A stretch of DNA of 64,000 nucleotides from Herpetosiphonaceae bacterium (GCA_036374795.1 DASUTC010000279.1:1-64000); one strand, 5' to 3'; positions 8,343 through 17,446 are shown, numbered from the stretch's first letter. Numbers and translations: made by a program. The notes: a model not told the origin generated them from the letters alone.

Positions 8343-9095
8343 TTAGCTGATCTTGAACGATCGCAGCATCTCTGCCGAGAAGTGTCCCAACGGCGTGAGC
8401 CGGTACACATACTGGCCGTGCGACACGAAATAAAACTGGTTCGGCGCTTGCATCGTCTGAAGCGCGACAAGATAGCCGCGTAGATTTCCGACATCTGCCT
8501 CGGTCGGCGTGCCCCGCCGCTCGTTGGCCGCGATCCAGTCTTCGAGCACCAGCGCGTCCGTATTCTCGAACACATCGATCATAAACTGCGGCGGCTGAAG
8601 GTTAGCAGTTGGGCTGGCGGCCAGCGCCTTATCCATGAAGCGCACCCGCTGAATCAGATGCGGGATATTTTGCGGCAGATCGCCTCCCTCGGCGACGACG
8701 TACACATCCGGGTAGTCGATCGAGAAATTGAACTGCGCGCTGCTGTAGGTCAGCCAGCTTGCGGGCTGCGCCGGTGCGGCGTTTGGAGCGCCCTGCTGTC
8801 CTGGCGGTGCGGCTGCGGGAACACCTGGCTGCGCCTGGGGTCCGCCTCCCGTCGCGCCCATGCCGCCCGATCCTTGCGCGGGCTGTCCCGGCACTGCCTG
8901 AGCGCCCTGGTTCTGAGCCGGTGGGAGCGCCGCCTGTGGCGCATCGGCTGCGCTGGAGTCGGCGGTGCGTGTGCTGTTGGGGGGAGTGCCTTCGTCCTGG
9001 ATGTTGCCTGATGCGCTGGCAGGGTCGGAGCCGCAGCCCGTCGTTGCGAGCAGCGCTACGATCAGGATTGCCGCGCAAAGCATGTTTCGTATCAT
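8343..9095 (-). CDS. Lipoprotein with Pro/Ala/Gln-rich linker
   Basis: 250 aa. A type II signal peptide ends in a lipobox-like ATTGC, so the mature protein would begin at Cys21 and be membrane-anchored. A low-complexity linker rich in Ala, Gln, Pro and Gly (about residues 25-115) leads to a globular domain starting SWLTYSSAQFNFSIDYP. That is the pattern of PsbP/LppX-like extracytoplasmic domains that open with a short beta strand. It ends with EMLRSFKI, a common close for this fold. AAGGAGG lies 5 nt before the ATG at 9095. Function unknown; it precedes no obvious partner but is followed upstream by the secreted peptidase. Confidence 0.7.
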   Translation of the reverse strand: MIRNMLCAAILIVALLATTGCGSDPASASGNIQDEGTPPNSTRTADSSAADAPQAALPPAQNQGAQAVPGQPAQGSGGMGATGGGPQAQPGVPAAAPPGQQGAPNAAPAQPASWLTYSSAQFNFSIDYPDVYVVAEGGDLPQNIPHLIQRVRFMDKALAASPTANLQPPQFMIDVFENTDALVLEDWIAANERRGTPTEADVGNLRGYLVALQTMQAPNQFYFVSHGQYVYRLTPLGHFSAEMLRSFKIS

Positions 9096-9171
9096 CGACA
9101 CCTCCTTACAGGTTGCCAAATTGACGAGCAGACGGCTTGAATCGTTCCCCGCCCGATCGCTCCGACAGTCC

Positions 9172-10620
9172 CTACGGCCACGAGCGCTCCAGCCATTCCT
9201 GCGGCTTGACGTTGATCGAGCCGATGCGCACGTCCCAATGCAGATGCGGCCCCGTCACCATGCCCTTCGCGCCGATCCGCCCGATGATCTGGCCCTGCTC
9301 GACGATCGCGCCGGGCTGCACCAGCACCGCCGACATGTGCCAGAAGCCGGTATGCACGCCCTGCCCGTGATCGAGGATTACCGCGCCGCCACGTACCAGC
9401 AGATCCGCCTCCGCCAGCATCACCCGTCCGCGCGCTGGCGCGACAACCGGCGTACCGACCGCGTTGGCGATGTCCAGCCCCTCGTGGAACGAGTCGACCG
9501 GCCCGCCGTTGTAGGAGCGCCTGGTGCCGAAGTCGGATGAGACGCGGCCCTGCGCTGGCAGGATGAAGCGGCCCGACCATAGGCGCTCCGGTGTCACCTG
9601 CGGCCAGATCGCGTTGACCAGACGGCGCTCGGCGGCGATAGCCTCCCGGTTGCGCTCCAGCCGATCGCGGACCTCCTGCGGCAGGTCGATGTTCTCGGTG
9701 CGGTAGCGCGCATCGACCACACGGATCGTGCCCTGATGCACAGCGGTGCGGCCATCGGGCAGATCGGCCTCGATCCGCAGCGGCAGCGTGCCCGGCGCGG
9801 TCAGCACCGGCACAGCGCCGAGCCCGGTCCAGCTCTGCTCGCCTGCCCTGAAGAGCGCGACCGGCGCGTCGGCGAGCCTGCCGCGCACGGCGGTAGCGCC
9901 CGGCACCTGCACCCGAATCGAGACGGTATGGCCTTGCAGCACCGCCGCCGGATCGCTGCGCACATCGAGCTTTGGCATTGCCGCTGCCTCGCCCGCCAGC
10001 TCAGCGCCCAGCCGCCCCAGCAGCACTTTATACGGATCGGGATTGTTGGGATGATACTCGAAGCGCGTCCGCTCGAACCATTGGGTGATCACATGGCTGC
10101 CGGAACTGTTCGTCTCGTAGTTCGGCTCGGTCAGCGGCAGGCCAAAGAGCGCCAGACTTTCCCGCTCGCTCACCCCACGATCGCCAAGCTCCAGGCCGTG
10201 GCTCTGCCAGTAGCTCAAGAACGCGCCACAGACGGCCCGCCCCGTCGTCGGAAAGCTGCGACACGGCCCATCCAACTGCACGCCCGTGCTCGGCCCGCGC
10301 CAATCACGGCCTTGTTTGCGCAGCACCTCCTCGCCGAGCCGGCCAAGCTGTACATCGTACGGGCGCTGCTGCTCAGGATGCAGCTCTAGCCGCTCGCGCT
10401 CAAACATCTGCGTTGTGAACTGTCCCTCCGGCGTAGACTCCACACGCTGCGGCCCGATCGGCAGGCCAAACACCGGCAGGCCGCCGCTCGCCTCCCAGAA
10501 TTCCAGCAGCCGCCCCTCGACGCGCCAGCCGGTTTCGGGAAAAAGACGCTCCTCGGCGCGCACCGGCTGCGCTGTGATAGCCAGCAGACCGATCAACAGA
10601 AAGACTAAGCATGTGCGCAT
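9172..10620 (-). CDS. Secreted M23-family metallopeptidase with two GGLPVFG-type repeats
   Basis: 482 aa. Signal peptide of about 22 residues. Two repeats follow (about 26-100 and 118-208), each with FPETG or FPTTG, a GRLLEFW or FLSYW segment, FGLP, Q(W/M)FER and LGRLG. An immunoglobulin-like stretch (about 215-310) links to a LytM/M23 domain with zinc and catalytic residues in HEGLD (His379, Asp383), FWH (His428) and HLH (459-461). It would cut peptidoglycan or surface peptides outside the cell. GAGGAGG lies 7 nt before the ATG at 10620. Both repeats are closely related to those of the neighbouring hydrolase, suggesting duplication of a surface-binding module. Confidence 0.9.
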   Translation of the reverse strand: MRTCLVFLLIGLLAITAQPVRAEERLFPETGWRVEGRLLEFWEASGGLPVFGLPIGPQRVESTPEGQFTTQMFERERLELHPEQQRPYDVQLGRLGEEVLRKQGRDWRGPSTGVQLDGPCRSFPTTGRAVCGAFLSYWQSHGLELGDRGVSERESLALFGLPLTEPNYETNSSGSHVITQWFERTRFEYHPNNPDPYKVLLGRLGAELAGEAAAMPKLDVRSDPAAVLQGHTVSIRVQVPGATAVRGRLADAPVALFRAGEQSWTGLGAVPVLTAPGTLPLRIEADLPDGRTAVHQGTIRVVDARYRTENIDLPQEVRDRLERNREAIAAERRLVNAIWPQVTPERLWSGRFILPAQGRVSSDFGTRRSYNGGPVDSFHEGLDIANAVGTPVVAPARGRVMLAEADLLVRGGAVILDHGQGVHTGFWHMSAVLVQPGAIVEQGQIIGRIGAKGMVTGPHLHWDVRIGSINVKPQEWLERSWP

Positions 10621-10667
10621 GACAAATCCTCCTCTGGGCGCAGATCCTAGCACGACGCGCAAACGAA

Positions 10668-10693
10668 ACAGCCCACCGCCAGGGGTGGGCTGT
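10668..10693 (-). terminator. Terminator of the GH99/71-like gene
   Basis: The 10-bp perfect stem ACAGCCCACC/GGTGGGCTGT is followed on the minus strand by TTTCGTTTG. Confidence 0.7.
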
Positions 10694-10719
10694 CGCTAGA
10701 TGGTACGCGAAGACGACGT

Positions 10720-12264
10720 TTAGCGCAACTCGGCACCGAGCCGTCCGAGCAGCACCTTGTACGGATTCGGATTTTCGGGATGATACTCGAAGCGCGCCCG
10801 CTCGAACCATTGGGTCGCGCCGGTCCAGCCATCGCCGTTGCGCTCGCTCTGCACGCTGGTGACAGGATAGCCAAAGAGCGCCAGGCTTTCGCGCTGCGAG
10901 ACGCCCCGATCGCCAAGCTCCAGGCCGTGCGTCCGCCAGTAGCTCAGGAACGGCTCGCACAGGGTGTGCTGCGTCTCGGCAAAGAACAGACAGCCGGGCT
11001 TCGCCTGCTCGCGCGGCAGCGTCTCCCAGGGTCGGCCCTGCTTGAAGAGCAGATCGGTGCCGAGCCGTCCGAGCAGCACGTCGTAGGGCCGCGCGTTTTC
11101 GGGATGCAGCTCAAGGCGGTTGCGCTCGAACCACTGCATGCGGAAGCGTCCGTCATGCGTCTGCTGCTCGGCCTCCCCGGTCAGCGGCAGGCCAAAGACC
11201 GGCAGGCCGCCGTTGCCGTTCCAGTATTCGAGCAGCCGACCGCTCACAGTCTGGCCCGTCTCTGGGAAGGTGCGCGAGCCGCCGGGCGCTGGCGCTGGTC
11301 CGGGCGCTCCCGCGCTATGGAAGCGACTGGCATAGTCGCGCGTCAGATCCAGGTACAGGTTGCCGTAGCTCCGGCTCGGCTCGATCTGGTGGCCTTCAAA
11401 CCACTCATTCCACGAGGTGATCACCACGGCCTGCGCGCCCTTGTCGATCGCCGCCTGCCACGAGCGCCGGTAGTAGTCGCCGCCCGCTCGATCGCGCACG
11501 ACGTGCCCGCCGCGAATCCGCGAGTCGTCGTAGCCGGGCATGACCGTGGCGACAAACGGCTTCTTGGTGCCGTGCGAGCTGTTATACTCATTGAAGCGGC
11601 GCAGGTAGGAGTTCATCGCGCTGGCCGGATCGGCGGCCCAGGTGATGTCGAAGAAATAGATGCCGTCGAAGACGTCGAGGTAGCTGAAATCGACGCCCTC
11701 GCCCATCCAGAACCACTCGTGGTTGGGATCGACCGCCTGCTGCACCTGTCGCCAGGCATTCACGCCGCCGAATGACGGCAGGTTCCAGAAGACGACGACC
11801 GGCTTACCGTTCCAGCGCAGCCAGTTGGGATGGCCCATGTAGTGGTCGCGCATGTAGCGCAGGCTATCGATCATGCCCTGCTGCGTTTTGAGCGTGCCGG
11901 TAAAGTCCGCCGCCTGATCGGGGATGAACGTGACGTTGAAGTCGCGCCCGGCGCTGGCGTTGAGCAGCTTGCCGCAGCGCTCGTTGAGACGCGGCTCGTT
12001 CGGGCCGTACCACGTGCAGATAAATCCGTCGATCCCGGCATCATCCGCCTGCTGCACGTGGCGCGCGATCACGCCATCGTCGCCGCCGCTGTACGGCTCA
12101 GGCGGCAGATCGGACATACGCGCGGGATTCCAGTCGGAGTGCTCGTACCAGGGGTAATAAAAAGCCAGCACGGGCTTTGCTGGCGCTGCATGAGCAGTAG
12201 GTTGATAGGCCAGGCTGGCTGCGACGATCAGCAGGAGGCACAGGCCCAGAAGACGACGTACCAT
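10720..12264 (-). CDS. Secreted GH99/GH71-like glycoside hydrolase with two GGLPVFG-type repeats
   Basis: 514 aa. A signal peptide of about 27 residues is followed by a TIM-barrel catalytic region opening LAFYYPWYEHSDW. It has HVQQADDAGIDGFICTWYGP at about 69-88 and SWNEWFEG at 284-291, the pattern of GH99 endo-mannosidases and related GH71/WbsX proteins. The C-terminal 180 residues carry two copies (about 332-410 and 428-514) of the repeat shared with the adjacent M23 peptidase: FPETG, GRLLEYW, GGLPVFGLP, QWFER, LGRLG. The second copy keeps a Cys pair about 10 residues apart. The ATG at 12264 has AAGGGAG 4 nt upstream. Likely acts on mannan-like polysaccharide; the substrate is inference. 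Confidence 0.8.
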   Translation of the reverse strand: MVRRLLGLCLLLIVAASLAYQPTAHAAPAKPVLAFYYPWYEHSDWNPARMSDLPPEPYSGGDDGVIARHVQQADDAGIDGFICTWYGPNEPRLNERCGKLLNASAGRDFNVTFIPDQAADFTGTLKTQQGMIDSLRYMRDHYMGHPNWLRWNGKPVVVFWNLPSFGGVNAWRQVQQAVDPNHEWFWMGEGVDFSYLDVFDGIYFFDITWAADPASAMNSYLRRFNEYNSSHGTKKPFVATVMPGYDDSRIRGGHVVRDRAGGDYYRRSWQAAIDKGAQAVVITSWNEWFEGHQIEPSRSYGNLYLDLTRDYASRFHSAGAPGPAPAPGGSRTFPETGQTVSGRLLEYWNGNGGLPVFGLPLTGEAEQQTHDGRFRMQWFERNRLELHPENARPYDVLLGRLGTDLLFKQGRPWETLPREQAKPGCLFFAETQHTLCEPFLSYWRTHGLELGDRGVSQRESLALFGYPVTSVQSERNGDGWTGATQWFERARFEYHPENPNPYKVLLGRLGAELR

Positions 12265-12558
12265 GATTCTCCCTTCTCGTGAAGCGCATGGCTTCATGTT
12301 TGGGGATGACTACGCGCGGCACGTGCGCCAGGCGACAAGACGGTGGTGACGCAAGTATCGACAGGGATTGGGGGGGCGCACCGACGCAGTCAATCCAATA
12401 ATCGAACCGCTGCGACGTGGAAGCGGTTACGAAGTAGGTCGTTAGGATTGTACCAGATGCGACCTGAGACGCAAGACCTGGCAGCACCACCGCCCGCCAC
12501 CACTTAACCATAACGAACACAGGACCAGCGGGCTATAAACCCCCGCCGCACGTTGCGC

Positions 12559-13731
12559 TCAGGCGCCCGGTCGCAGCTTCGATGCCGCTTTCGCCGAGCG
12601 CTCGGTGGGTACCTGCGACTGTACCAGCAGCCGCTCGATCAGCGATTGGATCTGCCGCCGCTCGTCGCGGTGGATCACGGCCTGCTCGTGCGCTCGCGCC
12701 AGGATGTTGGGATAGCCCAGGCCACGACGACACTGCTCGTAGACTACCGCGTGAAGCAGATCGAGATAGCCTTCGTCGGCCACCCACGCGGGAAACTCGA
12801 CGCGCGCCAGCTCGCGGCCTACTCGCAGGTAGAAGAACTGGATGCGATGCGGCCCGTAGAACTCGACGTTGATCCGCGACATCGAGCCCCAGCGAGCCGA
12901 GCGCTGTCCATCGGCAAGCTGCTCGAAGAGCATGTAATCGACGATGCCGCGATAAGGATCGGCGTGACGCTCAGGGTACTCGAAGCGCCAGCGGTTGAAG
13001 TCGCCGCGCACCCGGAGCAGCTTGACCAGCCCGACGACCTCACGGGAGCGCGGGCGGCTCAGGTAGCTGCCGACCGGACACGCGAGCGCGTGCATAGTGT
13101 CGAGGTAGCTCAGGTACACGCTCATGAAATGGTTGCGCAGAAAGGGATCGAAGCCTGCCAGCGTCCAGCGGATCAGCGTGCCGTCTTGCAGCGCCAGCCG
13201 GGGCCGATCGTCGGGCAGCTCCATCGCCAGCGCCGCCAGCCGCATGCCCTCGTCGACGTCGCGCTGCGCCGCCAGCACCGCGCCCTCCTTGGGATAGTCG
13301 CGGCCTGTGTGCGGATCGTGAATCACCAGATCTTCGTCACGGTAGCCGAGCGTCGGCAGGCTGGCGCTGCGAAAGCAGGCATCGGAGCCGTATTGCAGCA
13401 CGGCGGTGCCGATGTTGATCACATAGCAGGCCGCGACGCCGTGATGATCGATGTCGAGCTGCGAGCCGTCCGAGGCGGCCACGACGTAGCCGGGCGGACA
13501 CTCCGGCAGATCGTGAATCACGTCGTAGCGCTCAAGCGGCTGAGCCGTGAGCCACGCAGCCGTTCCCGATTGCTCCTCGATCACATCGCGCCAGTACTCC
13601 CACTCCGCCGCCTCCGCGTCCAGCAGCTCACGGGCCTGGGCGATCCGCGCGGGCAGCGCGCGCAGCTCGTCGCGGAGCGCGCCGCTCATGGTGCGGATCT
13701 GACCGCCGAGCGCCAGCATGTCGAGCGTCAT
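12559..13731 (-). CDS. nurA: NurA-domain nuclease (DNA double-strand break repair)
   Basis: 390 aa. The NurA fold is seen in VVAASDGSQLDIDHH (first metal-binding Asp), LALQDGTLIRW (second Asp) and the C-terminal YLDLLHAVVYEQCRRGLGYP. NurA is a 5'-3' nuclease that works with the HerA translocase in end resection. No herA is in the window; a HAS-barrel protein without an ATPase lies 4.4 kb downstream. The start is taken at 13731, because GGGAG lies 5 nt upstream; an ATG four codons earlier overlaps that ribosome binding site. The spacer upstream carries heptad repeats and a long imperfect hairpin. Confidence 0.85.
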   Translation of the reverse strand: MTLDMLALGGQIRTMSGALRDELRALPARIAQARELLDAEAAEWEYWRDVIEEQSGTAAWLTAQPLERYDVIHDLPECPPGYVVAASDGSQLDIDHHGVAACYVINIGTAVLQYGSDACFRSASLPTLGYRDEDLVIHDPHTGRDYPKEGAVLAAQRDVDEGMRLAALAMELPDDRPRLALQDGTLIRWTLAGFDPFLRNHFMSVYLSYLDTMHALACPVGSYLSRPRSREVVGLVKLLRVRGDFNRWRFEYPERHADPYRGIVDYMLFEQLADGQRSARWGSMSRINVEFYGPHRIQFFYLRVGRELARVEFPAWVADEGYLDLLHAVVYEQCRRGLGYPNILARAHEQAVIHRDERRQIQSLIERLLVQSQVPTERSAKAASKLRPGA

Positions 13732-13788
13732 AGCGTCTCCCAAGAATCAATCGAGTTCAAAGTTGGGGTCATGGGGATAGAAACAAGC

Positions 13789-13845
13789 GAACAAGCGCAC
13801 AAGGGAACAAAGAAGTTCAGCCTTTGTCCCCTTGTTCCTTTGTTC
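13789..13845. repeat. Tandem short repeats forming a long imperfect hairpin
   Basis: Purine-rich units such as GAACAAGC and GAACAAAG form two 24-nt arms (13789-13812 and 13822-13845) matching at 20 of 24 positions in inverted orientation. The block lies between the Zincin_2 gene and nurA and belongs to the spacer repeat family also found at 17060, 26034, 35800, 50213 and 52795. Its units here fit a 7-8 nt period. Confidence 0.75.
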
Positions 13846-13860
13846 TTTTGCGACGGACCA

Positions 13861-13912
13861 GGAAGAGGAAGAGGGAAGGGGGGACAACCCCCACACCCCC
13901 GGCCCGACGGCG
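13861..13912 (-). repeat. GC-rich post-stop element, copy 1
   Basis: Read on the minus strand, GCCGTCGGGCCGGGGG is followed by GTGTGGGGG and pyrimidine-rich TTCCCTCTTCC. It directly follows the Zincin_2 stop codon. Confidence 0.55.
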
Positions 13913-15085
13913 TTACCCCTCAATCCGCGCGATCCAGCGGTCGGGATTGCGAATCTCATCGATCGTCGGCAGGTTCTCGACGCGCTCCCAGACCTTGGTG
14001 GCAAAGCCGATGCCGCGCCGCTCGACGATCGTATCCACGAACTTCTGGCCCTGCTGATACTGCTGCATCTTCAGGTCCATGCCGGTGATGCGGTTGAAGA
14101 GCTGCTCGGCCAGATTGCGCGAGCCTTTGCGCTCCTCGATCCGCCGCTCGATCTCCTCGAAGTTGGGCAGCACCTGCTTGCCGATCGCGTTCATGATGTG
14201 GTTGGAGTAGCCCTCCACCAGCGACATGAGCGCCTGTAGCTCGTTGAAGAGCGCGCGTTGCGTCGGCGTCTGGAGCGTCTCCATCCAGTGCTGGCCCTTG
14301 CCCCAGCTCTCCATGATCCGCGTGAGGATCGGGCCGAGGCCGCCCCGGAAGCTCTGCAACTGATCGTTGACGGTATCGAAGTAGCGGCGCAGCAGCGAGT
14401 TGAAGTGCTCGCGCACCCACGGATACGCCTCGAACTCGTAGGCGTGCGTCGTCTCGTGCAGCGCGATCCACAGCCGGAAATCGTGCGCGTCCAGGCCGAG
14501 CGTCTTTTGCACCCGGTCGATGTTCGGCTCGACGAAGTAGAGCGCGCCGCCGGTCGGCTCAGGCGCGAGCAGCGAAAGATCGTACTGGCCGAGCACCTTG
14601 CGCGCGACCACGCCCAGCAGCACACCGACCTGCACGCTCATCACGCGCCGGTTAATGCCCGCCGCCATCATCGAGCCGATCGTCTGCTGATTGATGTTGC
14701 GCTGGTACAGATCCTCGATGAAGCGGAACAGCTCGGTGAAGTTCGAGATGTTGGCCTCAAGCCACTCGCGCCGGTCCATCACGACGATCCGCTGGATCGG
14801 CTCCGGCAGGCGTACCTGAAGATACTCCTCGATCAGCGGCTCCGAGCGCCGCACCATGTCGGTATACTGCTCGCGCGCCACGGCTCGCTGGCGAACCGGC
14901 GCCTGCTCTGTCTGCGAAACCTGGACCGACATCCGGCGGACGACGCTCCAGTCGATCAAGCGCGCGTCGGACCATTGCTCCGGTCGCTTGCGGCTGGCGA
15001 CGTAGCTTGCGCCCAGCCCGGCGACAGCGCCGGCCAGCAGGATCATGCCCAATCGTTTCGCGTCATTCGCGGGTCGTGGTGACAT
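13913..15085 (-). CDS. Zincin_2 family zinc-dependent metalloprotein
   Basis: 390 aa. A short N-terminal hydrophobic segment (about 12-30) is followed by a helical zinc-metallopeptidase-like body with HETTH at 210-214 in IALHETTHAYEFEAYPW. This matches the family annotated as coenzyme-F420-biosynthesis-associated protein (Zincin_2), common in Actinobacteria and Chloroflexota. Its substrate is unknown, and the F420 link rests only on phylogenetic co-occurrence reported for the family. AAAGGAG lies 7 nt before the ATG. Its stop codon is followed at once by a GC-rich element and heptad repeats, then nurA. Confidence 0.85.
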   Translation of the reverse strand: MSPRPANDAKRLGMILLAGAVAGLGASYVASRKRPEQWSDARLIDWSVVRRMSVQVSQTEQAPVRQRAVAREQYTDMVRRSEPLIEEYLQVRLPEPIQRIVVMDRREWLEANISNFTELFRFIEDLYQRNINQQTIGSMMAAGINRRVMSVQVGVLLGVVARKVLGQYDLSLLAPEPTGGALYFVEPNIDRVQKTLGLDAHDFRLWIALHETTHAYEFEAYPWVREHFNSLLRRYFDTVNDQLQSFRGGLGPILTRIMESWGKGQHWMETLQTPTQRALFNELQALMSLVEGYSNHIMNAIGKQVLPNFEEIERRIEERKGSRNLAEQLFNRITGMDLKMQQYQQGQKFVDTIVERRGIGFATKVWERVENLPTIDEIRNPDRWIARIEG

Positions 15086-15172
15086 CTTCTAGCTCCTTTA
15101 CAGACCAAGCGACGGGGCAACCGAGTGTGCGACGATTGTGCTCAATGCTGGCCGCTGCATCAGCCGCTCGAT

Positions 15173-17056
15173 TCAATACTTTACCCGTACATCGCCGACG
15201 CGCCGCGTCAGCTTACGCTCGTCCAAATACTCCAAAAATGCCAGCGCGTACTTGCGGCTGGTGCCGAAATGATCGCGCAGGCTGGCAACCGTAACTTCGC
15301 CGACCGTGTCTAACGTGTACATGGTCCATTCTACCAGCTTATGGAAAGCTGCGGCGTCGAACAGCACCTCAGGGCTGACGCGCACCAGATGTCCGCTCTC
15401 GATCAGGTAGCCGATCAGCTCAGCGCCGAGCGACTCCCAATCGGCTTTGGCGGGCGGCGCGAACGGCTCAGCCCGAAAATCGCGCAGCAGCGCATCGACG
15501 TGCCGCTGCTGCGCCTGGCTCAGGCGCGGCGTCCAGTCGTGGAGCCGCACCAGCGTCTCGGTCATGGCGATCGTCCCGGCCTGCTCAGCGCGCCGGATCA
15601 CCTCGTCGAAGACTCGCGCCGACGAAAGGCCAAGCTTCGATTTCAACTCCTCACGCGGCATGCCCAGCCGTAGCGCCCATTTGCGGTGGTAGGACGACAG
15701 CGTCGCGGTGATTGTTTCAAGCAGCTTGGTCCAGCCCGCACGTGCGATCAGCCAGCTTGTCGCGTGCGGCTGTTGCTCCGACGACAGCAGCAACGCCTGG
15801 TCGCTGGTTCGTAGCTCGGCCAGCGCCGCGCGCGCGGTCGTCTCGTCCAGGCCGCTCTGCCGCACCAGCGCGGCCCACTCGATCGGCGCTGTGCCAAGCG
15901 TTTGCAACAGAATCTCGGCGGGCGTGCCCCGGCTGCGCGTCTCCAGACCGGCGATCACCTCAGATCGAAAGCGCCGATGACGCGGCGGATGCGCATCGAC
16001 GATCCGGCCACCGCCGACCGTCAGCGACGGCGACGGAATGCGCAGAATGCAGCGATCACCGCCTGCGACGGCGATCGGATGCTCCAGCCGCACCTGGACC
16101 CAGCCCTCGCCGCCGGGCGGAATCCGCTCGGCGTCCAGCAGCGTCACCCGGCAGGGCACCTCCGCCGCACCGACAAAAAGATCGAGCGGGTCGTTTTGCT
16201 CGATCGGGCCGGGCGCTGCCGCCACCAGCCGCAGCTTCAGATCGATCAGCGTAGTTGGCTGGATATGACCGGGCAGCGTCAGCACCGCGCCGCGCTGCAC
16301 CTCGTCCACGCCGATGCTTGTCAGGTTAACCGCAACGCGCGTGCCCGGCAGCGCCGTCTCTTCCTTCGCGCCATGCGTTTGCAGCCCGCGCACCCGCCCG
16401 CGCCGACCCTGCGGCTGAATCTCGATCTCCTGCCCGACCGCCAGCGGGCCGTCGGCGAGCGTGCCGGTGACGACCGTGCCAAATCCGCCGATTGTAAACA
16501 CGCGGTCGATCGGCAGGCGCGGCGTGCCACGGGCGACCGTGCGTGAGGGCGTCTGCTCCAGCACCCGATCGATCGCCCGCTTGAGATCGTCAAGGCCCGC
16601 GCCAGTCCGCGCCGAAACCGCGATCATCTCGGCGTTCGCCAGGACCGTGCCCGCCAGCCGGGCGCGCACGTCCTCGCAGACCAGATCGAGCCAGTCGGCA
16701 TCGACCAGATCTGCCTTGGTCAGCACCACCAGGCCATGCTCCACGCCCAGCAGATCGAGGATGTTGAGATGCTCGGCGGTCTGCGGCATCACGCCTTCAT
16801 CGGCGGCCACAATCAGCAGCACCGCATCGATCCCGCCGACGCCCGCGAGCATATTCTTGATGAAGCGCTCGTGGCCGGGCACATCCACGATGCTGACCTG
16901 CTTGCCGCTCGGCAGCCGCAGATGTGCAAAGCCCAGGTCGATCGTCATCTCGCGACGACGCTCTTCTTCCAGCCGATCGGGGTTGATCCCGGTCAGCGCG
17001 TACACTAGCGTCGATTTGCCATGATCGACGTGTCCTGAAGTTCCAATCACGTACAT
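15173..17056 (-). CDS. selB: Selenocysteine-specific elongation factor SelB
   Basis: 627 aa. The GTPase domain starts at MYVIGTSGHVDHGKST (G1), with MTIDLGFAHL (G2), DVPGHERFIKNML (G3) and TKADL (G4). EF-Tu-like domains 2-3 follow, then about 250 residues of C-terminal winged helices that would bind the SECIS hairpin of selenoprotein mRNA. It delivers Sec-tRNA to UGA codons. The start is set at 17056 by homologue starts; no good ribosome binding site is visible because the upstream spacer consists of heptad repeats. A tRNA-Sec gene is present at 42778-42874. selA and selD lie outside the window. Confidence 0.95.
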   Translation of the reverse strand: MYVIGTSGHVDHGKSTLVYALTGINPDRLEEERRREMTIDLGFAHLRLPSGKQVSIVDVPGHERFIKNMLAGVGGIDAVLLIVAADEGVMPQTAEHLNILDLLGVEHGLVVLTKADLVDADWLDLVCEDVRARLAGTVLANAEMIAVSARTGAGLDDLKRAIDRVLEQTPSRTVARGTPRLPIDRVFTIGGFGTVVTGTLADGPLAVGQEIEIQPQGRRGRVRGLQTHGAKEETALPGTRVAVNLTSIGVDEVQRGAVLTLPGHIQPTTLIDLKLRLVAAAPGPIEQNDPLDLFVGAAEVPCRVTLLDAERIPPGGEGWVQVRLEHPIAVAGGDRCILRIPSPSLTVGGGRIVDAHPPRHRRFRSEVIAGLETRSRGTPAEILLQTLGTAPIEWAALVRQSGLDETTARAALAELRTSDQALLLSSEQQPHATSWLIARAGWTKLLETITATLSSYHRKWALRLGMPREELKSKLGLSSARVFDEVIRRAEQAGTIAMTETLVRLHDWTPRLSQAQQRHVDALLRDFRAEPFAPPAKADWESLGAELIGYLIESGHLVRVSPEVLFDAAAFHKLVEWTMYTLDTVGEVTVASLRDHFGTSRKYALAFLEYLDERKLTRRVGDVRVKY

Positions 17057-17059
17057 ACA

Positions 17060-17101
17060 GCGTTTCGAGTTCCAAGTATCGAGTTCCAAGTTTCGAGTTT
17101 C
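17060..17101 (-). repeat. Tandem heptanucleotide repeats before selB
   Basis: Six consecutive 7-mers on the minus strand: GAAACTC, GAAACTT, GGAACTC, GATACTT, GGAACTC, GAAACGC. The array ends 3 nt before the selB start codon, occupying the place of a ribosome binding site. Confidence 0.85.
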
Positions 17102-17133
17102 GGGTTGCGGCCCACACCCTCGGCCTGACGGCT
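17102..17133 (-). repeat. GC-rich post-stop element, copy 2
   Basis: Read on the minus strand, GCCGTCAGGCCGAGGG then TGTGGGCCGC, starting 3 nt after the cupin stop codon and running into the heptad array. Confidence 0.55.
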
Positions 17134-17134
17134 C

Positions 17135-17446
17135 CTAGCCGCGATGCGCTTCCAGGCAGACAACGCCCTCAGGCCCGACCAGCGCATCATGCAGCACGCC
17201 GGGCGGTAGCTCCAGCCGATCGCCGGGATGCAGCGCTACCCGCTGTTTGCTGGACGGCAGCCCGAAGGTGATCGAGCCGGAGACGACGTAGATCACTTTG
17301 TGGTACCTGTGTGTATGCGCGCCGTAGACGTCGCCCGGCCCGTTCGACCAGCGGTAGGGCTGGAGGCCCTCGGCCTGCAATCTCCGCCGGATTGCCGCTT
17401 CGGTCGGCGGCTCATCTTCGTCCCATTGTAAAGCATTGATAATCAT
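17135..17446 (-). CDS. Small cupin-domain protein in the iron island
   Basis: 103 aa single cupin. The metal-binding motif 1 is GAHTHRYHKVIYVVSGSITF (H, H and a Lys/Val at the usual Glu position) and motif 2 is HPGDRLELPPGVLHDALV. The fold often binds a metal and a small ligand. The gene is divergent from the Fe(III)-binding protein, and a partial Fur-like site (TGATAATCATTCTCG) covers its start codon. It is therefore probably iron-regulated, which is inference. No strong ribosome binding site is visible. Confidence 0.8.
   Translation of the reverse strand: MIINALQWDEDEPPTEAAIRRRLQAEGLQPYRWSNGPGDVYGAHTHRYHKVIYVVSGSITFGLPSSKQRVALHPGDRLELPPGVLHDALVGPEGVVCLEAHRG

Noticed and set aside
12553-14088. 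511-codon plus-strand frame opposite nurA
   Set aside because: Crosses the nurA gene and the repeat spacer and reads as Arg/Ala-rich noise; NurA motifs are clear on the other strand.
8343-15085. Search for a selenoprotein with in-frame TGA near selB
   Set aside because: No known selenoprotein family with a TGA at a Cys position was recognised; a SECIS search could not be run.
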